In this document: positions 10,391 through 21,800 of the stretch, in pieces | Position numbering within the stretch: position 1 is the first letter of the stretch | How the letters are laid out: each line of letters starts with the position of its first letter | Source of the DNA: Eutreptiella sp. 'Long Island Sound 2002' | Taxonomy: Eukaryota > Euglenozoa > Euglenophyceae > Eutreptiales > Eutreptiaceae | Assembly (NCBI GenBank): GCA_964036045.1 | Contig: OZ038385.1 | Span: forward strand, 37,170,063-37,234,062 | Direction: 5' to 3' | DNA length: 64,000 nt | Notes under the pieces: model-generated | The model's database searches: none | The model's input: only the letters and a program-made list of their open reading frames with translations | What the model was told of the DNA's origin: nothing | Translations under genes and position numbers: made by a program

Positions 10391-12431
10391 TTACCAACAG
10401 TGCTTTTGCACAACTCAACGTTTGAACGACTGAGCCACACAATGCACCAATACATTATTGCACAACACACACCAAGCATTGAAACAGGTAAAGAACATCC
10501 ACATAGATTCAACCAATTGGGCTTTTGTTGTTGCATGGACATAGGTTTATGCACACCGGTGGATGCATTATTTCTCAGGCACTTAGCGTACCCGTGCTCA
10601 TTTGGCCGCACGACACGAACATAGGGGAATGCCGAAAGTCATTGCACTTGAAAGTCAAAGGCCTCTTTTGGGAGGCACATATTGCACTTCAGAGTCAAAG
10701 AAGCCTCTTGGTCTGTGTACTTTAGAGTCGGGGCGCTTCTGTTTACTTGGCCAGCTTTGTTTTCCCGATCTTTGGCACTTTCTACGTTATTCTGTTTGTT
10801 GTGTTTGGTGAAAACTTTTTTGACTTGGTTTTTTTTGGGTTTACCCTTTTTCTCCTAGCAACTAAGATTGCTTTGTACTTTGGAAACTTTTGACTGCATT
10901 TTTTGTTTTTTTCAAAATTTGTTTCGTTTCGAATTAAAATTTCCTACCTTTTTGCAAAATTTTCCACATTGCAACTCGTTTTGTGTTCCTTCCTATTTAC
11001 CTTTTTTGTTTTATTGGGGCCTTTTCCAGTATCGATGTTCTCCAAAATTTTCTGTAAAAGAAAAACAAATAGCTCACACAACACCCTTGCGAGCTTGAGA
11101 ACCCCGGAAGCAAGAAATTTTCTCTATGGAAGCATTTCGCAAAAAAGGTTCCATTGCTGCACCAAGAAATCAAAAAATAGGCTACCTTTGCTAGCTAATG
11201 GCAATCTTCTCTCCACCGACCCACGGGCGCAAAATGGCTGCTGATGGTCCACTATGAGCTACAATCGGCTCCTAAAATCAAAAAGCGAAGAAGTATATGT
11301 TAACAAGCTTGCAAAGCCCCATGTCATGCCTTCGCGCCCGCCATAGCCCAACCTCAGCATTCTTCAGCACCATTTCACAATTTTATAGCGTCACGACTCC
11401 GTTTCACTGGCAATGACCATCATAGCACAGGAGTACTTGGCGAAATATGAATGTAAGTCTGACGCACAAGCATGGGCAACACAACTAGCAGAAAAAGAGG
11501 TGCTTCGTCGCTTTGGGCGGCTGCTTCAGTATTGAAGTGGCCAGCACATTGGTTGCGGTTGTGGTTGCGACCACCTTCTATGAATCAACTGCAGAGCTAC
11601 CTATACTATTCGGTTTCGAAGAACAAAGAAACTTGGATTTTGGGTATTGAAGAAAATTCGTACACATCTTTCCGGCGGTGCCAATGACTGCCAGAGTATC
11701 CCGGCCTCAGCACAATTGTCGTCTTATATACCACCATGATGATCCTACCATAGAGAAGGAGGGTGTTCTTTGAGACGTACTACATGCGATAACGGACCCC
11801 AACATGCAACGGGCACCCGTGTGGTGATTTGGAAGACATCCGCGCCGCGGACAGTACTAAGCAGGAGGACATAGGTGCCCTTTTGTTACCGCCCATGCGC
11901 ACTGCTAGACGCCTGCGGGCTAAAACCCAGTTACAACAACGAGCTGACCGACTATTCTTAAATGGTTGCATGTATTTGGCGGTGCGTGTGCACACGGAGT
12001 CTTCGGTGTATCTGCGATTGACAAATGGTGCAGTTCGCGTGCACAATGAGCAATGGGCGCGCAAGCACCAATATTTACAAATGTCGCAAATTGCTGCATT
12101 GGTCTGCTCATTGAGCTAATATTTTCTTTACATACAGGTCTGTTGTGGATTGTATTTGACAGTTGCATTGCTAATGTCTATTGCTTGCAACTAGCATAAA
12201 GTGCACAGATATGTTGTCCGAGTACTTCTGTGGACCCACAGAATATTTTCGGACTTGAGCAACAAGATGGATTGTTGGGTTTCTACTGCACTGCGTTGCA
12301 CTGCATACTAATGCCATTGGTACATGTGCTGCAGAGATTTGTGGAAATACGGATTGAGTAGCCACAATCATGCAAGCTAGGATTCGGTTTCCAAAAGCAG
12401 GGAAACTTGGACTTGGGAGATGTATGTTAGC
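10391..12431. other. AT-richer non-genic region
   Basis: T-rich stretches (10800-11060) and scattered short open frames on both strands. No domain, tandem repeat or element end is apparent to me. Confidence 0.4.
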
Positions 12432-13394
12432 TTACATCTAGTGGAACATTACAATGTAACCGGTCCGTTATACCCTTTCACTGGACGCAAGCCATATTCT
12501 GCTAGACATAAATAGAATTTTCTACGTCTACCGGAAAATTATACGGGCGAATCGACGTAAGTAAGTAAGTAAGTCCAATAGACATACGTATCTAGACCAT
12601 CGCACAAAATGTTACTTTGTGTCATATAACTCCAACAAAAAATGTTTCTTCGCATCATACAACGAAAATGTACGTCTACACTCTAAATTAGGTCATACTT
12701 CCAAACTTGGTATTTAAGTTATCAGACGCTGTTTTTGGGTGCCATGTCACAAAACACCAAAAAATCTCCTGATCCTTGCTATCACATCACGCATGTACCC
12801 GTGAAGTTTGAATGTTGTCTAACCGCATTCTGAAGATCCGGGACAAAAAAATGCCCATATTCAAGCCACATTATCGATATTTTGCACCTTAGATTGGGAA
12901 AACATCTATTCTTGAATGATGATCTCAATTTTCCTTTACCTAAATGACAAAAAGACACCAAATTTTCTCTACAAATCCAAGAAACCGTGGAACAAAACAA
13001 AACGGTAATGCAACCATTTCGAGAAAAAATGTGCCACTTTTGGCCAACGAAGGTTTTGGTTGTTTGTGCTACTTGTCGATACCACTGCATAGATGTCATC
13101 ATGCCACTTCTTAGCCACATACATTGTGCCGTGCCTTCCCCTAGTGTACCTTCATTGTGCCTGCTTCAACACCCCTGTCCAGGGCTGAATACTTGAGTCA
13201 TTAACATCCAAATATTTTTTTGAAACAACCCGGAAATTTGTTTTCCATATATGCATACGTCTTGCAAAAAGGGTGAGATTGGTTCTTACGTCTAATGACC
13301 CGTATAATATTCCCTTAGAGGTAGAAGATCCTACTTAGGTCTAGTGGAATATTACAATGGACCGATTTAGCAATATAATATTCCATTAGATGTA
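12432..13394. mobile_element. Foldback-like element with nested inverted ends
   Basis: The left end TACATCTAGTGGAACATTA (about 12432) is mirrored at the right by the reverse complement of AATATTCCATTAGATGTA (about 13374-13391). A second, inner pair (TCTACCGGAAAATTATACGG near 12530 and its imperfect inverse near 13296-13323) has the same spacing logic, and a direct variant lies near 13339. There is no coding sequence inside. The flanking TA on both sides could be a TA target duplication but is too short to be sure. Confidence 0.4.
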
Positions 13395-13427
13395 TAGTAA
13401 TGTACACTCCTCTCTGTGTGAGAATCC

Positions 13428-13460
<33 letters not shown>

Positions 13461-13474
13461 CGTGTGTGTGTGTG
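13428..13474. repeat. (TG)n microsatellite
   Basis: Nearly pure TG/GT dinucleotide run of about 47 bp with one TTT and one C interruption. Confidence 0.9.
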
Positions 13475-14215
13475 AATCCCATGGTGGGCATCATACCAGT
13501 TTGATAGTGGACAATGCTTGCAGTTGGGTCTGCACCACTACGGAAGGCAACATACCAGTTACCGTATGTTAGAGGTGTGCCACACCCATTTTGCCGCTAG
13601 TATTTTTGTGCTACCTATAATGAGCGATCAGACCCTTGGTGCAGCGACTTACCCTTCTCAGAAGTCAATGTCATTAATGTCACTCAGATGGCACACCAAA
13701 GTTGCTTGCTAGTAGACAAAATTGACTTGGTTGAACCCAAATTGTGGTGAGTCGCAAGCAGCAGTCGCTGAATGTGTCCTTTCCGTGTGTCACTTGTGTT
13801 AGTGTTTGGTCCCAGTTTGCACCGCAAGACTTGAAAATTGCCCTGGCAAATAATCCAAGTGTACACCCGCCGTTTGTATTGTACTGCATTGTGCACTAGA
13901 AAAGAGAGAGGTTGCGTGTTTTTTTGAGTGTCCATTGTTTTTCGATAGCTGCCCAGCTATCATTCGCTGAGCATGTGATTGTGATTATTTCGTTTCCTTG
14001 ACGAAATATTCAGATCAGTGGCCCTGCTGCATGATTCAGTGCCGTCCACACTAGGTGTTTTCGCCCTAGTTGTACTCACGAAGTGTGTCTGTGTGTGGGC
14101 GCATGTGTTGTGTACCTGCGCGCGCGCGTATGTTTGTGCTATAAAGACTGCAAGCGATGGTGGAGGCTTAATGAAAATAAAGCAGTAGTGTAAGCAGCAA
14201 TGCCGGCATGATTTT
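13475..14215. other. Non-genic flank left of element B
   Basis: No supported gene. It contains a short CG alternation near 14119-14129. Element B begins at 14216 with AGTAAGAAAAAGTG. Confidence 0.4.
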
Positions 14216-14988
14216 AGTAAGAAAAAGTGTATTTCGCTGCCAAAATTTTAGCTTTATTTGTTATAAAGAGGCCTAGAGGCAACACTCATTTTTATCTTAG
14301 TATTGGCCTATCCAAAAAGGGGTGACAAGACATTTTGACCTATAAAACCAAGCATTAAACTTTAGAGGTTGTGTGGACCCCTGACCCCCCAACTGATTGA
14401 TCTTTTACACCATTTCCTGGACTGACTGAGGCGCTGACATTGATCCAGAGCCCATACATTTTTCTACGTTTTCTCATGAATGCTTAGCTATCCTAGTGGT
14501 ATGCACCCTAGGGGGCTGTGGCACCTCTTTTTGAGAGGTCCTGGGTTCAATTCCCAGTCAGCCTAGCTAAATAGGAATATGCCATGTGACATGGCAGTGA
14601 CCTCAGCGCCACAAGCCATGCCACCTCAGCACCTATGGGACCCAAAAGAATGAGTGCACATCTCAGGATGGCACTATATGGAGTGTGAGCCCTTGGGGCA
14701 GTTTTCCAATCGGTTTTTCTCAATCATTTTGATCCAAGTTGCATTGATTGTCTATTGCTGTAGTCTATTGTTGATATCTTTATTATCGAACTCTTTTCTG
14801 ACTGCAGCCCTTCATGCTTTCATCCTTTTTGACCTCTACTTGCTCATCTCTGGCTTGGGTTATCCTGTATTGGTTGTGTTTCATCAACAAAACATTTTCT
14901 CCATCAAAAACAAGCAGCAGGAACCCTACACCAGCAGCAAGCAGCAGGAGAGGCCCAACAAGAGCTGAAAGACTCACAAAAACCTTCT
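14216..14988 (+). repeat. 5-prime LTR of element B
   Basis: Homologous, in opposite orientation, to the 818-bp LTRs of element A: same start AGTAAGAAAAAGTG, same interior blocks (TTTTTATCTTAGTATTGG, the tRNA-like block, the CCACCTCAGCAC block) and the same end before GGTAGCAAGAGGCAG. It is about 773 bp. The 3-prime partner is not in the window. Confidence 0.85.
14483..14569 (+). promoter_or_regulatory. tRNA-like block with A/B-box motifs in LTR of B
   Basis: Contains CTGGGTTCAATTCCCAG (14541-14557), a perfect 5-bp stem and 7-nt loop like a tRNA T-arm, and GGTTCAATTCC fits the Pol III B-box. About 40 bp upstream, TATCCTAGTGGTATGC resembles an A-box/D-loop. TTAGCT and AGCTAA at the outer ends can pair. 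Between the arms a 6-bp stem (ACCTCT/AGAGGT) resembles a long variable arm. I do not claim a functional tRNA gene. Confidence 0.45.
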
Positions 14989-15003
14989 GGTAGCAAGAGG
15001 CAG
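14988..15003 (+). other. Primer-binding site of element B
   Basis: TGGTAGCAAGAGGCAG directly follows (or overlaps by one T) the LTR end. It is identical to the PBS of element A. Its complement would be the 3-prime end of a tRNA with discriminator A and CCA. It resembles the initiator-Met tRNA end with one inserted base; the actual primer tRNA is not identified. Confidence 0.65.
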
Positions 15004-15087
15004 ACAGCCTCTGCGTGCCGGCAGCAAGCCCGTGCCGTACACCCAGCGCGCCGAGGACTGTCCTGAGCAAGAAGGGCGAAGAGAAAT

Positions 15088-15729
15088 ATGGACACCAAGG
15101 ACAGTGCCGAGACGACAGCGCCCTCAGTGGCACCAGCCAAGCCAGCGCCAGCGCCCAAACCTGCTGGTGAACCTGAACCTGTGGTGCCTGTACGCTCAGT
15201 GCCCTTAAGTGGGCTGAGGAATTATTCTCTGGATGGCTTGGGAGTTGCTTTCAGTGGTCTATCCGTGGGAGGACCTGAAGGCAAAGAGAAGGAGAAGGAG
15301 AAGCAAGCAGTGGACAGGGGAGTCGAAAGAGGCATACCCTGGAGATGGATACCGACCACCCGACGAGGCGCCATTCGAGGACACACCTGAGGAGAGCGCT
15401 CCGAGCGCCTCTGATCTCCCTGCAGTACCCTCCCCAACAACAACTACACTCCCAGCCACACATCCAGCTACATCCTCTCCCGGAACCACTCCACCTATGG
15501 CTGAGGGTCTAGGCTTTACTGGAATGCCTTACCCCACCTATGGTGTGACTCAACCCGCGACTGTGCCACCTATGGCAACTGCAGTCAGCAAACCAGTGGC
15601 ATGCAGCTCCACCTACACCGGTGCGCCTGAGCCTCTGCCTCGCCGCTATGAGGATGTCCATCACAGATGCGCGGCAGGCGTGTACATGACTGGGATACCC
15701 GGCTATGCGGCACCCGAACCTGGCTATAC
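15088..15729 (+). pseudogene. gag of element B, 5-prime part (frameshifted, interrupted)
   Basis: The start ATG at 15088 (MDTKDSAETTAP) lies 99 nt after the LTR. The N-terminal region matches Gag of element A in the block around LDGLGVAFSGLSV. A frameshift near 15290-15310 moves the homologous reading from one frame to the next; the second frame continues (PMAEGLGFTGMPYPTYG) up to the insertion point of A at 15729. The last five bases, TATAC, are the target duplication of A. Confidence 0.8.
15725..15729. other. Left target-site duplication of element A (TATAC)
   Basis: TATAC occurs at 15725-15729 and again at 27165-27169, immediately outside the two LTRs. The uninterrupted second copy of the same gag region (near 32389) has a single TATAC, which proves the pre-insertion sequence. 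Confidence 0.95.
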
Positions 15730-16547
15730 AGAAAAGTTTATAGTGTTTTCAGCACTGTGTTTTTGCTTCTCCTGCTGCTTGTTGTTGCTGTAGGGTGTCC
15801 TGCTGCTGGTTTTGGATGATGAAAAGCTTTTGTTTGTTGAAATACAGTAAAGCCAACTCAATCCAGGATAGCCCAAGCCAATAGTATGCAAGGAGAAGGT
15901 AATTCAGGATCAAAGCATGAAGGGCTGCAGTGTATACAGTGAAAGATGATTAGATATTCACAGAAACTGCAACTCAGGATACAAATGAATGCATATTCAC
16001 AGAGATAGCTGCAATGTTTTGGGAAAAGAGTTAGAAAACTGCCTCAGGATCACTCTCTCTCCATAGTGCCATCTTAGGAGATGTGCACTCTTTGTTTTGG
16101 CTCCCATATGTGCTGAGGTGGCATGGTATGTGGCGATGAGGTCACTGCCATGTCACATGGGATCTTCCTACTCACATGGGATCTTCCTACTTAGTTTAGG
16201 CTGACCAGGAATTGAACCCAGGACCTCTCAAAAAGAGGTGCCTAACCCCCTATGGTGCATACCACTAGGGCAGATAAGTATTCATGGAAAAACATAGATA
16301 AATTCATAGGCTCTACCTTAGGTATGTCAGTTCTCAGTCAACTCAGGAAAAGATGTTTTACTTCTGATTGAAAGGGGATTAAGGGGTCCACTCCATATCC
16401 TGATTGGGTGTTTGGTTCCATAGGTCAAAATGTGTTCTCACCACTTTTGGCTGGACCAATACTAAGATAAAAATGCATGGTTGCTCAGTGCATCTCTAAT
16501 ACAACTAGAGTATGTCCTAAAGCAATGGAAAAGCACTTTTTCTTACT
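15730..16547 (-). repeat. 3-prime LTR of element A (818 bp)
   Basis: Matches 26347-27164 base for base as far as I can check (constant offset 10617). In element orientation it starts AGTAAG and ends CTTTTCT, so the termini are AG...CT instead of the usual TG...CA. It is preceded on the minus strand by the purine run AAGGGGGG. Confidence 0.95.
16196..16279 (-). promoter_or_regulatory. tRNA-like block in 3-prime LTR of A
   Basis: On the minus strand it holds GGGTTCAATTCC (B-box-like), a 6-bp ACCTCT/AGAGGT stem and GCCCTAGTGGTATGC (A-box-like), in the same order as in the LTR of B. Confidence 0.4.
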
Positions 16548-16556
16548 CCCCCCTTG
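16548..16556 (-). other. Polypurine tract of element A
   Basis: CCCCCCTTG on the plus strand, i.e. AAGGGGGG on the minus strand, directly abuts the 3-prime LTR. This is the expected position for the second-strand primer. Confidence 0.85.
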
Positions 16557-18817
16557 TGCTGTGGTGGCCACCACTGTCGCATTTTAGGAAAAAGGGAATT
16601 TTTCTTGGCCTTTCCTTGGTTTCCACATCTACTTTAAAATACCTACAGTCTCCCTCACACTGAAAAATGGGCGCTCACCATGGCTGGCGTCCTTTTGCTG
16701 CTCTGATTGTACAGTTTCCTACAGAAGACTCAGCGCTCTTGGCGCTGCCGGGGCTCCTGTGGCTTGGTTGGGTTAGATTGGGAGCATGCCAAACATGTGC
16801 ATATGCATCCCTTCCTCCAAGACGCAGCGTCGACACAACCCAAACGCAAGACACATTATACACACTCGCATGGGTTCTCGTAAACCTGCTGGCGACCTGT
16901 GACCTGTCTTAGGGCGTAGGGAGTCGAAAAGAAATTAATTTGCCCCTTGGTGGGGTCTTGGTTCTGCTCAGTCTCTCCAGGCACCTGCGTTTCGGCCCGA
17001 ACACGGCCTACTCAGCGAGGCTGCGCGTGGGTATCTGCAGAGGCAGGAATGGGTGAATTATGGACGAATCCACGCAAAAACGAAGCGACGACACCAAAAT
17101 CCGTCAAATGACGGCGCAGAATTTTTCTGAAACGACACACCTGAGCAGAATCCAATTGTGCATCTTCAGCACATTTTTATAGAAATTATAGTCATCTCTG
17201 GATTTTTTAAGTCCAGAAATTCATACGCATAAAATGGCGGCGCGCAGGAGCGGCTCCTAGCGAAGCGCCGGAAAATGGAAAAATAATGGAATTATAAACG
17301 TATGTATCACGTAGTCTTGAAAATGACGATACACATATTAATAAACAAACATACAAATTCCACCCACACTAATAGAAGCCCAAAAATTCAAGAATTCGAA
17401 AATCAATTGAAAAGACTTCAATGAATCAGGTATAAACTACAGGTATGCTCGTCTTGCATGCCGCATACACATTGCTCGTCTCGAGTCTCCGTGACCGAGT
17501 CGTGTAGCAGCGTTAACAACGATAACCACGATAGGACGCGGTAGAGGGATTGATTAGAAAGATTGCAGATGATTAGCGGTCAGATCAGGGTGATTAGTCA
17601 TACACACAAATGCATAGCAACGTTCTTCGCGTGCGCCCCTTTTGTTTTCTCTCCTTGCTTCACTTCCCAGCGGTAGGTAAGGTAGGTACGCCCAGGCGGG
17701 GCCACCCCCTGGTGGAGTCAAGATTGTTGTGGAGATGGGCAGGTTTGCCCACGTGATCGTGCATAGTCGTGCATGCACACACGCATTAAAGGGTAGGCCA
17801 CGCGAAGTGCGCACGGTAAACCTTGTTTAGGCTACCCAGGGGCTCCTCGGTACGTTCTTTAAGAGAACCTGAGAAGTCCCTTAACGCTTGCTTGCTTGAT
17901 AAGGGTAGCTGCTCCATGCAGCGTGTTTGCGGACAGCGTATTATAGGGCGCACTGAGAAGGGTATAATACCTGGAGTGTGCCTTGGTTCCTCCGCCGCAA
18001 ACGCCCTTTCATTTGCCTTTGTTTTACAGGTGGGCAGGTAGGGTGAGTGGTGCAGCAGCATTTTTTTATGCCCTGCTAAACAGGGGCGCAGCTCACACAA
18101 ACAAGTAACTCCGCTCCGCCTGTGGCAGAGCAGGGAGTCCGACTTCATCGACATCTGCGCCTTGCACACGAGAGCACTCCTTCCCTCCAAGCCCTTGCAG
18201 GGGAAACGCGTTGTGGCGTCCCCTGTGAGGCCACAGTTGCTTAGCAGCGCTGTGTTCTCTTGTCATTTCACAGGTGGGTCGCTAGGACCCTCGAGAACTT
18301 CCTCTTCGCAACGCCAAGTAGAGTGTGCGTGTAGGAGTGGTAGTCCTGCGTGGGGGCTAGAGCCAGTTGCCCAGCGCTCGCCCACCAGGATGGTGCCACT
18401 GTAGGGTGTGTAGGACCTGTAGGGGGCGTGTCACTGTCCCACCCTTTTCCTGCAATTTTAGCTGGGTTGGTGGGCTGTGACAGTGGGTTAGGGTAGTGTT
18501 TTTGGCCGCATAGCAAACAGGCGTTTTGCATGCCTTCATAGCTTTTGGCCACCCCTCCCTGTAGTAGACAGGTAGGTAGGGAAAACAATACCTGGATTAA
18601 CACTCTGGGTATTCCCCCAAGGTTTTGCGCCAGCACAGAAATTGGGCGCATAGGGGAGGGGAGACCCGGGGCGTACCCCGTGGCATCAATAAGCCAACCC
18701 TCCAGGTTCAGCAAGGGCGCAGACTTGGGTATAATTAGGACACCACTTCTGCGGCTTGCTCTCAGGACCTTAGGACTAGCACACTCACACATACGCTTTG
18801 GCAGGTAAGGGTAAGGT
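16557..18817 (-). other. 3-prime non-coding region of element A
   Basis: About 2.26 kb between the pol stop and the polypurine tract, long for such an element. Minus-strand open frames at 17786-18190 and overlapping the pol end at 18268-18846 show no recognisable domain. Several CAGGTAGG/CAGGTGGG-like motifs recur (near 17670, 18030, 18270, 18568, 18803). It may contain an unrecognised accessory ORF or older insertions. Confidence 0.5.
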
Positions 18818-21800
18818 TCAGTCCCTAGCTTTATTCTTGGAGGCAAGCATCTCAGCGAGCCTCAACAACTCACCAAGGTTGTTCTGGGACAAGTAGTCAA
18901 CCAGAACTGAGTTTAGGCGTCCCTCAGGTAGAACAAATGCAGAGAAGGGCTCCCAGGTGGCCTCTTCGACTCCAAACCCTTCCCAGAGGGTGAGGAAGCG
19001 CCAACCCTGGCGATAGCGGTGGCGTAGGACAGACTTCACCAGGTAGAAGCCCTCCTTAGCCATCTCCTCGGCGTTCATGTCGGGGAGTTCACCTTCAACT
19101 TCCATAGGGCTGGCAGCCCCTTGTAGGTCCAGAGCGGCGATTTCCTCGTCGTTCAGCTCCCACTCCTCCCCACAGAGGTCTTCAGGATCATGGTAGCGCT
19201 TCAGGTGTTGAGCGGCGCACACCAGGGTCCCCCCTAGACGGGGAGAACACCGCACGGTGATACGGTGTCCATCCACAGATAGGATCTTGTACGGCCCGAA
19301 GTATGGGTCATCGCTGGTAGAGCGTGGCCAGGCGGGTAGTCGACTGTGGTGCACCAGCACCCAATCCCCTTCTTGGTAGGTGGCCGGTACACGGTGCTTG
19401 TTCTTCTTGTTCCACTGACGCTCCCTCACTCTCTGGAGCATAGCCTTGGCCTTGTCCACCTTCGCTTGTTGCTCTTGGACCCATTCACCCACAGAAGAAT
19501 GGGTGTCCTCTGGATAGGGGGCATGTAGGAACCATGCCGGGCGCCCCATGAATAGCTCATGTGGCGAGTAGCCAGTAGCTGAACTCTCTTGGGAGTTCAT
19601 CATCAAGGATATGACGGGGAGTAGTCTCACCCAGTCTCTGGTGCGTTCAGTTTTGCACCATATCCTGACGTTCTCCTTCAGGACACGAATCTGTCGCTCA
19701 CATAGGGGGTTGCTCGTGTGAGAGTAGGGAATCCCCGTAGATACCTGGACATTGAGGGACCTCAGGACCCTCTTGTACCAGCCAGTATCTGAGCGTACTC
19801 GTACGTCCTCATCGGAGTTGATCTCCTTGGGCGCCCCATAGACACAAAACCACTCCTCCAGGAGTATCTTGATAGTCTCCTCTCCGGTAATGTGCTTGGT
19901 ACATGGGAACACCCTGGTAAACCTGGTCAACCCACAGGTTACCACGAGGGCGAAGTCATAGCCCCCGAACTTCGGCATCTCCGTGTAGTCCACGTATAGA
20001 ACACTGTTAGCACAGTGAGGGATGGGCAGAGTCGAGTAGAGACCTCTGTCCCTGATATCCCCTGGTTTACAGGACCTGCACGGGCACTTGTCCACGATAG
20101 GCAGGAGCGTCTTCCGCAGCTGGTCGTCAGTCCACGTAGTGTGGAACCACTGCTTGAACAGCCTCAGGGTACGGTCAGCACCCACATGACCACTGGACTC
20201 ATGGGTCCACTTCAGCAGCGCTGGGACTCGGTCACTAGGCACCACGATGCGGTCCTCGTGCCAGAGGTAGCTCTTGTCCCGCTTCCACTGGTCTTGGTTG
20301 ACCAGGAGGGGTTCAAGGCGTTTCTCCAGGCGCCGGTAGATATCCCCAAACTCCTGTAGGTACTCCGATTGTTGGAGTCCATCCAGGGGGCGTATCATGG
20401 TCATGTTCAGGTCCAGGTGTACGTCCATACGGCTGAATGCTTCCTTAGCCAGCGCTTCAGACCGGGCACCAATCAGGGCGTCGAAGTTGTTGCGGCTGAT
20501 GTAGTCGGCACACTCGTTCTTCACTCCCTGGATATGGTGTACCGTCAGCCGTAGTTGACTGAGGTAGGTCCACCAGCGACGTAGCTTGGCCTTCTCAGGT
20601 GGGGGGCCCTTCTGGAAACTGCGGACCGGTTCTTGGTCGCATAGCCAGACCACAGGGTTACTCCCCAACAGTCGTGCTTGTGAGGATAGCACCAGCATAC
20701 CCGCGAGCAGTTCCTGCTCATAGGTGGAGTAGTTCCCTCTGGCCTGGTTCCACTTCCAGTTCCAGTGGCCCAGAGGTACTAGGACCCACTTGTCGTCAGG
20801 GTAGCTGTGCTTGAGGGTTCCATCTCGGTTGAGACCTTCCGTCCCCCATTGGGAAATGGCCGAGTCGAACTCCTCCTTCTCTAGTGCTTGCCATTGGAAC
20901 AACGTTCCACCACCGCCCACATTGCTGGCGTCGGTCACCAGGATAATCTCCCCTTGTGCCCTAGGCACGCCCAAGCACTTAGCGTTGGCTACCTTGTCTT
21001 TGAGCTCGTCAAACGCTTGTTGCTCTTGTGGGCCCCAGCGCCAAGTAGTACTCTTCTTGATCAAGTCAGTCAGTACCGCGCTGGTGTAGGTGAAGTTTTT
21101 GATGTGGCGGCGATAGAAGTTGCACGCCCCAATGAAACTGCGTACATCATGAAGTCCTTTCTTGGGGTCTTCGTGTCGTACCTTGGCATCCATCAGGGGT
21201 TTGGCCTTAGAGGCCGCTGGGGTCCACCACCCATAGCCAACGTCAAACCCCAGGTACTGCATGGTCTCCTGCATGAACTCACACTTCTCCAGCTTGAGTC
21301 GTGTGTGGTTCTCCTGGCAGACCGCAAAGAACTCACCCAAGAGGATTAGGTGATCCTCCTGGGTATTGGTCCCGAGGCATACATCGTCGATGTGAGCCTC
21401 CATCTGGGCCCCACGGGATATGAGCTCCTGCACCTTAGGTCTTCTTCGTAGGATGGACAAGATCTTGTTCATCAGCTCTTGGAACAGAGCGGGGGCGTTA
21501 GCCACGCCGAATGGCATGACCTTCCACTTGAATACCCTCCCCTGAGGGGTGATGAAGGCCAGTAGTTCCTGCGCGTTGGGCGTCAGGTCCACTTGCCAGA
21601 ATCCACTTCGCTTGTCCATCTTGGTCTTGTAGCGACAGGAGGCTATCTTCTCCAGGGTAGACTCCATATTGGGAATGGACCCTGAGTGGTTCAGCGTCTT
21701 CTTGTTCAGCTCTCCATAGTCCACTACCAGCCGTTTGGCTGTAGACCCAGGTTTAGCCACCAGGAAACAGGGGCTGCAGTGTAGGGGGTAGTCCCCATCC

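Noticed and set aside
14483-14569. Functional tRNA gene in the LTR
   Set aside because: The T-arm and B-box are good but no complete cloverleaf with an acceptor stem and anticodon arm can be built by eye.
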